Shown here in pieces: positions 36,476 through 45,188 of a stretch of DNA of 64,000 nucleotides. The DNA is from Caballeronia calidae (GTDB lineage Bacteria > Pseudomonadota > Gammaproteobacteria > Burkholderiales > Burkholderiaceae): the NCBI RefSeq assembly GCF_900044055.2, contig NZ_FCOX02000021.1, positions 1-64,000 of the forward strand, read 5' to 3'. The position numbers were made by a program, and so were the translations under genes. Each line of letters begins with the position of its first letter. The stretch's first letter is position 1. Below the pieces are notes generated by a model. The model did no database searches. It was not told the DNA's origin and was given only the letters and a program-made list of their open reading frames with translations.

Positions 36476-37108
36476 ATGAATGTTGACCCGGGATGGTTTG
36501 GCCAGATTGAGCGTGAGTGGAAGATGCTGCGACTGGGCGACCCGTCGCTCAACCCAGAGAAGTTCTTCCGCCACGTCCTCTCCGCGGCGGGCTTCTTGTC
36601 CGCCGAGAGTCTCGCCGCTATCGCCAACGGCCTTCTCACCAGCGCGCTCCACGGGGCACCGCTGCTCGGACGACGGCTCCTCGAGCGCGTTGGCATCAAT
36701 CGCCATCCGACCTTGCGCCTGGCGCTCGCCGTCTCGCTTGTCACGTCCACGGGTGGAGACGCGGACTTCGAAACGGGCAACGCAATATTTGAGGACGTGA
36801 TGAAGGATGACTCGGCCGACGGGCGTTTGCGCGGATTGGCGGCGGCCGCACTGGCGGACAGTGCGCGGCTCGGCCGCGGCATGCCGGTCGATGTCAAAAA
36901 AGCGGTCACGCTCTACGACCACGCTATTGAACTTGGTCACAAGGCCGCGGCACACAACCTCGGGCTGTACTGGGAAGGTCTGTGGTGCGCGGAATCGTCA
37001 AACGATGCGCTGCCCAACAACGCTCGCGCAATTCAGACATACAAGCGGGGCGGAGCCGACGCGCGCTGTCAGTTGCGGATTTCGAATCTACTCGAAGCCG
37101 CGCAGTGA
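36476..37108 (+). CDS. Sel1-like repeat protein
   Basis: 210 residues from ATG at 36476 with GGAG 10 bp upstream; an ATG at 36443 is in frame. The central and C-terminal part has Sel1/TPR-like helical pairs: LRGLAAAALADSARLGRGMP, VDVKKAVTLYDHAIELGHKA and AAHNLGLYWEGLW...NNARAIQTYKRGGADARCQL, consistent with two to three repeats. No signal peptide. Sel1 proteins mediate protein-protein contacts; no partner is suggested by neighbours, which are the HTH-repeat gene (divergent) and parDE. Confidence 0.72.
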   Translation: MNVDPGWFGQIEREWKMLRLGDPSLNPEKFFRHVLSAAGFLSAESLAAIANGLLTSALHGAPLLGRRLLERVGINRHPTLRLALAVSLVTSTGGDADFETGNAIFEDVMKDDSADGRLRGLAAAALADSARLGRGMPVDVKKAVTLYDHAIELGHKAAAHNLGLYWEGLWCAESSNDALPNNARAIQTYKRGGADARCQLRISNLLEAAQ

Positions 37109-37391
37109 CAGTAGAACGGCCACTTCGCGACGATGGGTGGCAGCTCCGTCGAAGCTGATCAATCTTTGCGGCGTCTGTTGCCTGGCGCCCCGCCAACAAT
37201 TTGTCTATCTATTGATAGATTGATATTGGCTTGGAAACGCGGCTTGGTGATCTTTGCACACTCGATGGTTCACGGGAAACGCTCAGCTCGATATATTGCA
37301 AAAAGGAGTACCGAGAGCGGCTGCGCTCAGCCGCATGAGACGAATCCAGCGCGATAGAGACGCCCGAGGAACGGCCATCAGGCCGCCGGCT

Positions 37392-37420
37392 TTGGCAAAT
37401 TTTGGCAAGCCTGCTATGCT
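37392..37420 (+). promoter_or_regulatory. parDE promoter overlapped by a direct repeat
   Basis: TTGGCA (37392-37397), 17-bp spacer, TATGCT (37415-37420). The sequence TTTGGCAA occurs twice in tandem (37391-37398 and 37402-37409), covering the -35 box and spacer, a probable ParD-ParE operator. The expected start of transcription is at or just before the ATG at 37428, so the mRNA would be leaderless or nearly so. Confidence 0.6.
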
Positions 37421-37427
37421 GGATCCC

Positions 37428-37664
37428 ATGACGACCATGAACATTTCCTTGCCGGAGACACTGAAAAGCTTCGTTGATGAGCAAGTCAACGAACGGGGCT
37501 ATGGCACCAGCAGCGAATATGTCCGCGAACTCATCCGCCGCGATCAGCAGCGGCAGCAATTGCGCGCGCTACTGCTGGAGGGCGTGGCATCGGGGCCGAC
37601 GACGCCGGTTGATGGAAGCTACTTCGAGTCGCTGCGCACGCGCGTGCGTAATGCGCGTAAATGA
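37428..37664 (+). CDS. parD: ParD-family antitoxin
   Basis: 78 residues. The N-terminal ribbon-helix-helix shows MNISLPETLKSFVDEQV and GYGTSSEYVRELIRRDQQRQ, typical of type II ParD/CC2985 antitoxins. The acidic or flexible tail LLEGVASGPTTPVDGSYFES binds toxin. The start at 37428 (MTTMNIS) or 37437 (MNIS) has no Shine-Dalgarno site. It overlaps parE by ATGA and should repress its own promoter. Confidence 0.92.
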   Translation: MTTMNISLPETLKSFVDEQVNERGYGTSSEYVRELIRRDQQRQQLRALLLEGVASGPTTPVDGSYFESLRTRVRNARK

Positions 37665-37990
37665 GGTCGAAGCCGGTTATCCCTACGCATCGGGCGCGGC
37701 AGGACGTCGAAAGCGAGATTGACTATTACCTTCTCGAAGAAGGATCTGAGCGCGCCGCGCTGGGGTTTATCGCTGCTGTCGAAGAGGCCTATCTGCGGCT
37801 CGGCAGAAATCCCGCAGTGGGATCTCCCCGCTATGCCTACGAGCTCGATCTGCCCGGACTTCGCTCGTGGCCACTCAAGCGCTACCCCCATCTCGTCTTT
37901 TATGTAGATCGCGACGATCACGTCGAAATCTGGCGCGTGATTAACGGTGCACGGGATCTTCCCGCGTGGCTACTCAACGAAGAAGGGTAG
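37661..37990 (+). CDS. parE: ParE-family toxin
   Basis: 109 residues of the RelE/ParE superfamily: HRARQDVESEIDYYLLEEGS, AALGFIAAVEEAYLRLGRNP, GLRSWPLKRYPHLVFY and VEIWRVINGARDLP are the family's conserved blocks. ParE toxins poison DNA gyrase. Its ATG overlaps the parD stop (ATGA), so antitoxin is made first and coupled. The pair is complete with no sign of decay. Confidence 0.92.
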   Translation: MRSKPVIPTHRARQDVESEIDYYLLEEGSERAALGFIAAVEEAYLRLGRNPAVGSPRYAYELDLPGLRSWPLKRYPHLVFYVDRDDHVEIWRVINGARDLPAWLLNEEG

Positions 37991-38039
37991 TCGCGCGGTC
38001 AGATCAACCTGCGTTCGGCTGCGACCTGCCGCCCAGCAC

Positions 38040-38327
38040 CTACCACGTCGACGTCGCAACCCGTCTCGCCGCTGTCGTTCGCACTGCGAGGATGCTCCGC
38101 ATGGTCGCCAACGAGTCCTCGGCGATCGGACTCAACGTTTGCCGCCGCGAAACAGTGAAATCCGGTGTTTGAACACCCAAGCGTCGGCAAACTGCGGACA
38201 GATAAGGCTTGCCGGATCCCGTGCATCGCTGGACGGCGAGGGCGATCGCCGCATCGCCCACGTGCCTGCGCAGCCATTCGAGCGTTAGCCGATCTTTCTC
38301 GTTGCAGATCCTGACCAGGTGCTCCAT
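38040..38327 (-). CDS. Small protein of unknown function under LexA control
   Basis: 95 residues from ATG at 38327, with GGAGGG 5 bp upstream; an in-frame ATG at 38393 lies beyond the operator and is rejected. The sequence begins MEHLVRICNEKDRLTLEWLR and includes HVGDAAIALAVQRCTGSGKP, YLSAVCRRLGV and LSPIAEDSLATMRSILA; it is basic, mostly helical, with two or three Cys. The middle YLSAVCRRLGV could be a helix-turn-helix recognition segment. No membrane helix or signal peptide. Two perfect LexA boxes lie 15-48 bp upstream, so I infer tight SOS repression. I do not recognise a characterised relative. Confidence 0.72.
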   Translation of the reverse strand: MEHLVRICNEKDRLTLEWLRRHVGDAAIALAVQRCTGSGKPYLSAVCRRLGVQTPDFTVSRRQTLSPIAEDSLATMRSILAVRTTAARRVATSTW

Positions 38328-38341
38328 CGTCGCCCTCCGTG

Positions 38342-38375
38342 CTGTATATAAACACAGTACTGTGAATTTATACAG
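38342..38375 (-). promoter_or_regulatory. Two tandem LexA (SOS) boxes
   Basis: CTGTATATAAACACAG (38342-38357) and CTGTGAATTTATACAG (38360-38375) each match the CTGT-N8-ACAG consensus of beta- and gammaproteobacterial LexA exactly, separated by two bases. They lie directly upstream of the ribosome site of the 38040-38327 gene and would cover its promoter. Paired boxes usually mark strongly repressed SOS genes. Confidence 0.85.
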
Positions 38376-38489
38376 CTTTTCGGCGAGTGGCAAGCACTGT
38401 TGATCCCACAGTGGCGCTCAGAAAAAGGCGGGGACTAGAGTAGGCAGCCAGCCAACTCGCAGCCGGCGAAAAAGCGCCCCGTAGCGGCG

Positions 38490-39071
38490 TCAAGCCTCGT
38501 CGCTCGGGTCAAGCATCTCGAGCCGGAACGGCCATCCTTCGAACGCCAAAAGCATCGCGCCAAAGTCATTCCACTCAATGCGCCGCCCATCGATGATCAC
38601 GCAAGGCTGACTGGCACCTTCGTCGCCGTTCCATTCGACGCGCCCTCGAACAGTCATGTCGGCGATCTGCAAACGTCCGGCGTCGGCCTGCAGGTGCTTC
38701 ATGCTTAAGGCCCGCATTATCTTCTGGATCAGTTGACCCAACAGGGCAAATGGCTCCGAATCAGCTTGACCAAGGATCTGAAAGCGGTAGCCTGCGGCTT
38801 CATCGTCGCCAGCCAGCTCGAATGCCTCCAGGGAAAGCCGATCGCCGAGCAACAAACTGCGGAAGTGAAATTCGTGATCGTTGTCGTCTACATCACGGAG
38901 ACGAAGCGGTGTAAAGCTCGGATGTTCGAATCCCTGCAGATCAGCGAACCGCGCCATTTCGGTGTTGAAGCATCGGCTGCAGAGCACGCGCCAAGTGCCG
39001 TCCGACCCGGCACTCACGAAGTCGTGCGCAGGCCCAGTCGCGCCGCAGCGATCACATCGGGATTGCGTCAT
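38490..39071 (-). CDS. Zinc-ribbon-like hypothetical protein
   Basis: 193 residues. An N-terminal four-Cys motif CDRCGATG...CSRCFNTEM (residues about 6-36) suggests a zinc ribbon. The rest, with EHPSFTPLRLRDVDDNDHEF and VEWNGDEGASQPCVIIDGRR then IEWNDFGAMLLAFEGW, looks like a soluble alpha/beta protein found as uncharacterised gene in this bacterial group. No ribosome site stands out. It is not obviously linked with its neighbours. Confidence 0.7.
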   Translation of the reverse strand: MTQSRCDRCGATGPAHDFVSAGSDGTWRVLCSRCFNTEMARFADLQGFEHPSFTPLRLRDVDDNDHEFHFRSLLLGDRLSLEAFELAGDDEAAGYRFQILGQADSEPFALLGQLIQKIMRALSMKHLQADAGRLQIADMTVRGRVEWNGDEGASQPCVIIDGRRIEWNDFGAMLLAFEGWPFRLEMLDPSDEA

Positions 39072-39727
39072 AAGAGCACCGGCTAGACGATCCGTTCCGA
39101 GGATATTGTCGCACCAGCTACCGGCGCTGGGTGTGGCCTAAAAATGGGTGATGAATTTCCGCCGATTATTCTCTCCAGTCGGAATGCGAAAGTTCGATCA
39201 TTCCTTTTATGTTTAATGCCGAGAGCGGCGGGACGAACGCCCAATTTAGGTGATGCGGAAGTTGGCGTTTCTGGCATGCGGATGCACGGTTCCTCACCCA
39301 AATCTGATAACTGCAGCTCCCGCCGCGCGCTCGACTCGATGTCGCGGGCAATTCTGTTCTCTTCAACCCGTGCGCGTCATTGATGGCCATGGCGATATCC
39401 GGCTTGACACCGATGTAGATCCACTTTCTCGACCACACGCAATTGGCGACAGCCAGTGAACGCGCGTAATTTCTGACCAGTAACAGCGCTCAATTTTCAT
39501 GCCGCATCTGGATGTCGCCTTGACATTCGGCTGGCTGCGGCACTGCCAATTTAATTTTCAACAATACGATTGTGCGAAACACGGCATGAGCGTATTAAGC
39601 TCATAGTTACTATCTGCTCGCCTGCTCGCACGTCGATGTTCGCGCCTCATGGAAGTTTGATGGCGAAAGCGGCTCTACCGTCAGCGGCCCCAACGAAGAA
39701 CGAATGAACAACAGTATCGGAGGGCTT
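39072..39727. other. Intergenic region upstream of the exoprotein
   Basis: About 650 bp with lower G+C than the flanking genes. Several frames of 60-160 codons are unsupported. The only functional signal I can defend is the GGAGG ribosome site at about 39718-39722 for the exoprotein start. Confidence 0.4.
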
Positions 39728-42148
39728 ATGCAGTACGGTTCCCGCTTCATCCCGCGGACGCATCACAAGCATCGGTCCGGGCATGCGCATCTCTGGAGTA
39801 CTCGCAGTGCGCTGTTGCGACCACTCGCGCTTCTCGTTCCGCTCGTCGTCGCGCTCGCATGCGCTGACGCTCATGCCGCACCGCCATTGCCGAACGGCGG
39901 CCACTTCGTCGCGGGTAGCGGCTCGATCAGCGGCGGAGGTCAGGCGCTTGTGATCGATCAGAACTCGTCGCGCGGCGTGATCGACTGGAACGGCTTCTCG
40001 ATCGGCGGCGGCCGGCAGGTAACCTTCAACAACGGCTCGGGCGCGACGCTCAATCGCGTGACGGGCGGCGATCCGTCCGTGATTCTCGGACAACTGAGTG
40101 CGAGCGGCAGCGTCTACCTGATCAATCCGCAAGGCGTGCTTATCGGCCCTGGCGGCGTGGTCGCGACGGGCGGGCGCTTCGTCGCTTCGTCACTCAATGT
40201 CGACAACGACGCGTTCATGGCTGGCGGCCCGCTCACGCTGTCGGGAGGCGGCAACGGCTCGGTCGTCAATCTCGGCAAGATCGGCTCGAGCGGCGGTGAC
40301 GTGTTTCTCGTGTCGCGCACGACCGTCGCGAACCGCGGCACGATCGACGCGCCGCAAGGCTCGGCCGAACTCGCGACCGGCAGTGAGGTCCTGCTGCACG
40401 ACGCGTCTGGCAGTCAGCAAGTCTTCGTGCAGACGGGTAGCGGCGGCACGGTGACGAACAGCGGCATGATCCAGGCCGCGCAAGCGAGCCTGCAAGCTGC
40501 GGACGGCAACGTCTACGCGCTCGCGGGCAATAGCGCAGCGATTCGCGCGACGGGTACCGAGACGCGCGGTGGCCACGTATGGCTCGTCGCCGATCAAGGT
40601 TCGGTGCATGCGAACGGCGAGATCGCCGCGACGAACGCCGACGGCAGCGGCGGCACGGTGGAGACGCGCGCGAACGCGCTGGACGTGGCCGGTGCGATGG
40701 TGCAAGCCGGCAAATGGAAGCTCGGCGCGCCGACCTTCTCGATCGATGGCACCACCGCGGACACGCTGTCGCGCAACCTGGGCAATGGCACGTCGATCGA
40801 TGTCGAAGCCACCGCCGCGAACGGCGCAACCGGCGATCTGAGCGTCGCGGGCGATGTGCGATGGCAGGGCGACGCGTCGCTGACGCTTGGCGCGGCGCAC
40901 GACGTGACGATCAGCCCGAGCGCGACGATCGCTAACACGGGCGCGGGAAATCTCACGGTCCGGGCGGATGCGAACGGCGTGAACAACGGCGGCAGCGTGA
41001 CGAACGGCGGCACGATCGACTGGTCGGCTAGCACCGGCATCGTGAGCGCGCTCTACGACATGAACGGCAGCTACGCACCGGGCACGCTGCTCACAAACAG
41101 CGGCTGGGCTGCTGCGCCGTATAGCGGCCTCGTCACGCAAGTGACCGCGTACAGGCTCGTGAACGACCTGACGGATTTGCGCAACGTGTCGCAAGACCTG
41201 GCGGGCAACTATGCGCTCGGCAAAGACATCGACGCGACCGCGACGCAAACTTCCCCCAATGCGTTCACGCCGATCGGAACCACCGCAGATGCCGCCTTCA
41301 CTGGCCAGTTCGATGGCTTCGGCCATGCGATCGATGGCCTGAACGCGGTCGCGCCGGTCATCTCGACCCAGGCGATCGCGGGTTTGTTCGGCGTGGTCGG
41401 CACAAGCGGTGCCGTGCGCGACCTGAGTGTCACCAATGGCCACGTCGGTAGCTCGAACAACGGATCCCTCGGCTTGCTCGCGGGGCAGAACGACGGTGTC
41501 GTCGCCTATGTATCGACGACGGGCTCGGTCTTGCAGAGCGGCTTCGGCAACGGCGGCAGCGGCGGTCTTGTGGGCATCAACAACGGCACCGTCGAGCGCT
41601 CGTCGAGTTCGGCGGATGTGAGATCCCAGGGACCGTTGGGTGGCCTTGTGGGCACCAACAACGGCACGATCGCACAATCATTCGCGACCGGTGTGACTGT
41701 AGGCGGCTCGCATGGGTCCACGGGCGGGTTGGTCGCCAACAACAACGGCATGATCACTCAGTCCTATGCGACCGGTGGCACGGGCGCGATCGGGAGCGGA
41801 GGAGGACTGGTCAGCACCAACAGCGCCAACGGCGTGGTGAACGAGTCGTTCGCTGTGGGCCAGGTCGGTGGCGGCGGGCCACCGGGAGCGTACGGCGGCA
41901 TCTCGGCGTACAACTACGGCACGATCAACACGAACGTCTACTGGGATAAGGATACGACGACGCGCACGAGCGCCGCGGGCGCCAACCTCAGCGGCGGCAC
42001 GGCGCCGCCGGACACGAACGGACTCACGACTGCGCAGATGAGCACACCGTCGAGCTTTGCATCGTGGGACTTCGGTTCTGGTGGCGCATGGGCGATGCCG
42101 GCGGGAGCGACGCATCCGGTGCTGCAGTGGCAGCAGGCGCAGCCATGA
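39728..42148 (+). CDS. Two-partner-secretion exoprotein (TpsA) with GLUG motifs
   Basis: 806 residues from ATG at 39728 (GGAGGG just upstream; an ATG at 39704 is in frame). A long extended signal region with LALLVPLVVALACADAHA precedes a TPS/filamentous-haemagglutinin secretion domain (about 50-280). That domain has VIDQNSSRGVIDWNGFSIGG, NPQGVLIGPGGVVATGGRFV and SELATGSEVLLHDASG. A repetitive beta-helix follows, then GLUG-type repeats such as GGLVGINNGTVERSSSSADV, GGLVGTNNGTIAQSFATG and GGLVANNNGMITQSYATGG, ending near YWDKDTTT. It is expected to be secreted across the outer membrane for adhesion or biofilm. No TpsB transporter gene is beside it. Confidence 0.88.
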   Translation: MQYGSRFIPRTHHKHRSGHAHLWSTRSALLRPLALLVPLVVALACADAHAAPPLPNGGHFVAGSGSISGGGQALVIDQNSSRGVIDWNGFSIGGGRQVTFNNGSGATLNRVTGGDPSVILGQLSASGSVYLINPQGVLIGPGGVVATGGRFVASSLNVDNDAFMAGGPLTLSGGGNGSVVNLGKIGSSGGDVFLVSRTTVANRGTIDAPQGSAELATGSEVLLHDASGSQQVFVQTGSGGTVTNSGMIQAAQASLQAADGNVYALAGNSAAIRATGTETRGGHVWLVADQGSVHANGEIAATNADGSGGTVETRANALDVAGAMVQAGKWKLGAPTFSIDGTTADTLSRNLGNGTSIDVEATAANGATGDLSVAGDVRWQGDASLTLGAAHDVTISPSATIANTGAGNLTVRADANGVNNGGSVTNGGTIDWSASTGIVSALYDMNGSYAPGTLLTNSGWAAAPYSGLVTQVTAYRLVNDLTDLRNVSQDLAGNYALGKDIDATATQTSPNAFTPIGTTADAAFTGQFDGFGHAIDGLNAVAPVISTQAIAGLFGVVGTSGAVRDLSVTNGHVGSSNNGSLGLLAGQNDGVVAYVSTTGSVLQSGFGNGGSGGLVGINNGTVERSSSSADVRSQGPLGGLVGTNNGTIAQSFATGVTVGGSHGSTGGLVANNNGMITQSYATGGTGAIGSGGGLVSTNSANGVVNESFAVGQVGGGGPPGAYGGISAYNYGTINTNVYWDKDTTTRTSAAGANLSGGTAPPDTNGLTTAQMSTPSSFASWDFGSGGAWAMPAGATHPVLQWQQAQP

Positions 42149-42165
42149 GCGGTTGAGCCGAACAG

Positions 42166-42198
42166 GGACGGCGAGCCCTGCTCCCGTCCTCTCATTTT
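42166..42198 (+). terminator. Probable terminator of the exoprotein gene
   Basis: GGACGG (42166-42171) pairs with CCGTCC (42184-42189) around a 12-base loop, followed after CTCTCA-like spacing by TTTTTATT (from 42194). It begins 18 bp beyond the stop codon. Confidence 0.5.
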
Positions 42199-42822
42199 TA
42201 TTAGCTGCGGAGCGCCGCGAAGATCTTGTGCGACCAGTCTTGCTTGAGCACAGACTGGGGCCCGCATCCACACTGCGAACCTATCGCAATCGGCGCGCGG
42301 TTGTGGCTTGTCATCGTGCGGCATAGGTCCGGAACCGCGAAGGGCGTCTTGTTCGTGTGCTTGAGGGATGAGACGGGGAATGTCAAGCAGTCCTACTGGA
42401 GCAACGAAAACAAGCGTCGGCCGTCGGCGCTTTGTTGTGTACGGCACTTGGCCACGCCAAGGCGAAGTCCGACACCTTGTCGCGCAGCGACTCGGAATAC
42501 TTCACATTTGATCGTACTCGTGAACCGAAGGTCGAGACTTTTTTGAGCTAGCGGTTGCCGCTAGCGCTAGCACGGCTTGCAGGCGCTATTCTCGAGACGA
42601 CTGAGCCATACGACGCGCGTTGGCACCCAGCTTTCGACTAGCCGGAAGTCAAAGATTTTGTATAGCACGTCGCATAAGCGCAAACATCTCCCATATCCCA
42701 GGAACCATCCGGTGCACATCGCTGGGGTGACGGCCTACACCCTTTCGGAAGGATCCAAATGAAGCGCGGGGAGTCGGAACCACGGTTCATTCTTTTCCGA
42801 TCGGGTCCACTCGGCGGCGCCC
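42199..42822. other. Intergenic region with a perfect 8-bp stem-loop
   Basis: GCTAGCGG (42547-42554), TTG, CCGCTAGC (42558-42565), then a further GCTAGC half, preceded by TTTTTT. It does not have a T-run on its 3' side on either strand, so it is not a standard terminator. Other frames in the region lack support. Confidence 0.4.
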
Positions 42823-43242
42823 GTGCGAGTGGTTATTGTTGACGATAACGCTGAAGCTGCCGACGCCTTAGCTGCTGCGTTGCAGTTCTTCGGTGTCCAC
42901 ACGCGTGTTGCCTGTTGTGGACAGGATATTTGCGAGATGGCGCGCGCGTGGAATTCGGCAGTTGTACTGCTGGACATCGAGATGCCACACTTGGGAGGCG
43001 TAGTCGTCGCAAATTGGTTAAGGGGAGATCAGACGTGCAGGCATGCCATCGTCGTTGCATGCACGTCAATGCACGTGCTCGATTTGCCGGCCTCAGTGCA
43101 GAACGGGCTCTTCGATGGATACTACAAAAAGCCATCCGGGCTGGACGATCTGTGCGAGATGCTCCAGTTCTTGTGTCCAGTTCATCAGCATTGGACACTG
43201 ATCGCGGGGACTCGCAGTTTCCAACGCTTTGCTGGCCCGTAG
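42823..43242 (+). CDS. Single-domain response regulator (CheY-like receiver)
   Basis: 139 residues starting at GTG 42823. VVIVDDNAEAADALAAALQF supplies the acidic pair (D7, D8), VVLLDIEMPHLGG carries the phospho-acceptor D51, VVACTS the switch Thr, and FDGYYKKP the conserved Lys. No output domain follows. It is probably an intermediate or competitive receiver for hybrid or soluble kinases such as that at 26511. The next genes are T6SS components on the other strand. Confidence 0.8.
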   Translation: MRVVIVDDNAEAADALAAALQFFGVHTRVACCGQDICEMARAWNSAVVLLDIEMPHLGGVVVANWLRGDQTCRHAIVVACTSMHVLDLPASVQNGLFDGYYKKPSGLDDLCEMLQFLCPVHQHWTLIAGTRSFQRFAGP

Positions 43243-43393
43243 GCATACGCGTGCGCACTGGCTCGAAACGCCGCGACCTGATGAATATTGAGACGGCGAC
43301 GTGGGCGTCGGTGAAGGTACTCGACTAGGCAGACAACCCTGGCCGCTATCGTGCGGCTGCTTGTCAGCGCGTAACGCCTCCAACATCGCGCGC

Positions 43394-44761
43394 TCACCGC
43401 CGGTTTCCACTACGATAACGCTCTATTTCAGCGTCGTAGGCCGCAAGAAACGCCTTGCCGAACACCGACGCGAAATCGTCTTCGACCGCGAGCACCGTAT
43501 CGCGGTGAGCCGCCACATAGCTGTCCCACATGCGCGCTTTATATAGCATCGGCACACGCCGTTCGTACCACCGGGATGCCTCGTCGCGATCGCCCATGCG
43601 CCGCGGCGAGAAGCGTCTCAGCAAATCCATCAGCGCGGCACGCATGCCAGCCACAATGCCCAGTTGATGCGCGTGCAGATCCTGGAACGCATCGTCTACT
43701 GCGCTCTGAGGCGACATGAACCCCGGCAGCGGCAGGCCGAACATCTGGCGCAAAACCGCGCTGCCATCCGGCAGCATTTTCAGCGGATTGTTCTCCCTGT
43801 CGAGCAGCATCGTCATGTGCGACTTGACCTCGCGCTTGAGAATGCTGCGCGATGAAAGCAGTTCGACTGTGCCGTTCGCGAACATCGCGAGCAGTCGGCC
43901 CGCGACGTACATCTGCTCGGCCGACCATTGATGCGGGTCGGCAGCGCCGTCGAGTCCCGTACCTTCGAGAAACGCGCGCAGCAACGCTTCGGGTGTCGGC
44001 GGCCCCGGCGGGTGCTCGGCGGGCGGATCGGCATCCGCGTCGGCCGTCGGCTGTGTGAGTTCCACACGCACATGCTGTGTCCATCCGGGTGCGTGATCGG
44101 CTTGTGTGAACGAAGACGCCCTCGATGCAGCGGCGCGTGCGGGAGTCGGGGCGGCGACGTCGTGTTCCTTGCTCGCCGGTGACGCAACGTCCCCCGACAG
44201 TTGCGCGAACAAGTCGAGCGGGTCGGTCGAGAGCTGATGCAGATCGCGAGGCGGCGGCCGCAGTTCGTCGCGCGCGGGCGGATCGACGGGGGGGCCGGCG
44301 CGCGTTCGGACGGGCGGAAAACGATGCTGCAGCAGTCCCCACAAACGATGGCGACTGGCGCCTGCATCGTCGTGCGATGCAGCCGGTGCATGTGGCGCAG
44401 CGACGCCGCCATCGACGGTCCCCGGAGCGGCGGTATCGCCGCTTTCCGCACGCAGCACGTACGGGCCGATGCGGATGATATCGCCGGTGTTGAGAGGGCG
44501 CTCCTCTGCGTAACCGATGGGCTCGCGGTTCACCTCGATCGCAGAAACGCTGCTCAGGTTCTTCAGCAGGCACGCGTCATCGCCGACCTGCAACAGCGCC
44601 TGGAGGCGGGAAATTTGCCGCGTGTCATCGAGCAACACGAGATGATTGTCGCTGGCCCTGCCGATTGTGCCGCCCGGCGGGTGAAACACGACGGCTTCAT
44701 GGCGACCGGTGTCGATTGGTTCGCCCGCGTATTCGATCACGATCAGTTGCATGTCATACAT
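43394..44761 (-). CDS. tagH: T6SS-associated FHA-domain protein TagH
   Basis: 455 residues from MYDMQLIVIEY at 44761. The N-terminal FHA domain (about 25-100) has GGTIGRASDNHLVLLDDTRQ then ISRLQALLQV; the usual HA after SR is QA here, but the phosphothreonine-contacting Arg and Ser are kept. A Pro/Ala-rich linker (about 110-245) leads to the TagH C-terminal domain (about 250-455), with NNPLKMLPDGSAVLRQMFGL and FASVFGKAFLAAYDAEIERY. In other T6SSs Fha binds the kinase-phosphorylated form of a partner and switches on assembly. The Ser/Thr kinase in the plus-strand operon is the expected partner. Confidence 0.9.
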   Translation of the reverse strand: MYDMQLIVIEYAGEPIDTGRHEAVVFHPPGGTIGRASDNHLVLLDDTRQISRLQALLQVGDDACLLKNLSSVSAIEVNREPIGYAEERPLNTGDIIRIGPYVLRAESGDTAAPGTVDGGVAAPHAPAASHDDAGASRHRLWGLLQHRFPPVRTRAGPPVDPPARDELRPPPRDLHQLSTDPLDLFAQLSGDVASPASKEHDVAAPTPARAAASRASSFTQADHAPGWTQHVRVELTQPTADADADPPAEHPPGPPTPEALLRAFLEGTGLDGAADPHQWSAEQMYVAGRLLAMFANGTVELLSSRSILKREVKSHMTMLLDRENNPLKMLPDGSAVLRQMFGLPLPGFMSPQSAVDDAFQDLHAHQLGIVAGMRAALMDLLRRFSPRRMGDRDEASRWYERRVPMLYKARMWDSYVAAHRDTVLAVEDDFASVFGKAFLAAYDAEIERYRSGNRR

Positions 44762-44801
44762 CGCTCGATGAGTGAGGCGCTCGCGTGGGCTACCGATTTT
44801 C

Positions 44802-45188
44802 TCAGGATGACGCCGCATGTTTGCGTCGCGCGGCCTCGAACGCGGGCCCCCACGTCGGATGTCCCTTCTCGGCGGGGGACAAGTCGAAGCGCGGATTGAG
44901 ATCGAGAATCTTCGAAAACTCGGCCCGACACTGCGTGATGCGGTTGGTCACACAGTAGCTGAAGGCGAGGAGCTTGTGCGCGGCGATCTGTGTGTCGACT
45001 CTGGCGCTGTCGATGTCGGGGTCGCGGCTCAGCATCGCGATCGTGCGGTTGTAGTCGCTCGCGTCATAGGCGGCGCGAGCGCCGTCGACAGTGGCGCGTG
45101 CGGCGTTCTCGGTCGGCGCGGTTTTGCAACCGGCCATTCCCAGCGACAGGACACCGTATAAAACGATGCGCAACGTACGTCCTTTCAT
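44802..45188 (-). CDS. tssQ: T6SS-associated lipoprotein TssQ
   Basis: 128 residues. A lipoprotein signal LYGVLSLGMAGC places the mature N-terminal Cys at about residue 21. TPR-like helices follow: ARAAYDASDYNRTIAMLSRD, AHKLLAFSYCVTNRITQCRA, then EFSKILDLNPRFDLSPAEKG and HPTWGPAFEAAR. This matches the small T6SS-linked lipoproteins named TssQ in Burkholderiales clusters. It precedes tagH by 40 bp on the same strand and diverges from tssJ. It is likely periplasmic and membrane-anchored, perhaps aiding the envelope complex. Confidence 0.82.
   Translation of the reverse strand: MKGRTLRIVLYGVLSLGMAGCKTAPTENAARATVDGARAAYDASDYNRTIAMLSRDPDIDSARVDTQIAAHKLLAFSYCVTNRITQCRAEFSKILDLNPRFDLSPAEKGHPTWGPAFEAARRKHAASS

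Noticed and set aside
42547..42565. GCTAGCGG/CCGCTAGC hairpin as a terminator
   Set aside because: No T-run on the 3' side on either strand; the T-run lies upstream on the plus strand.
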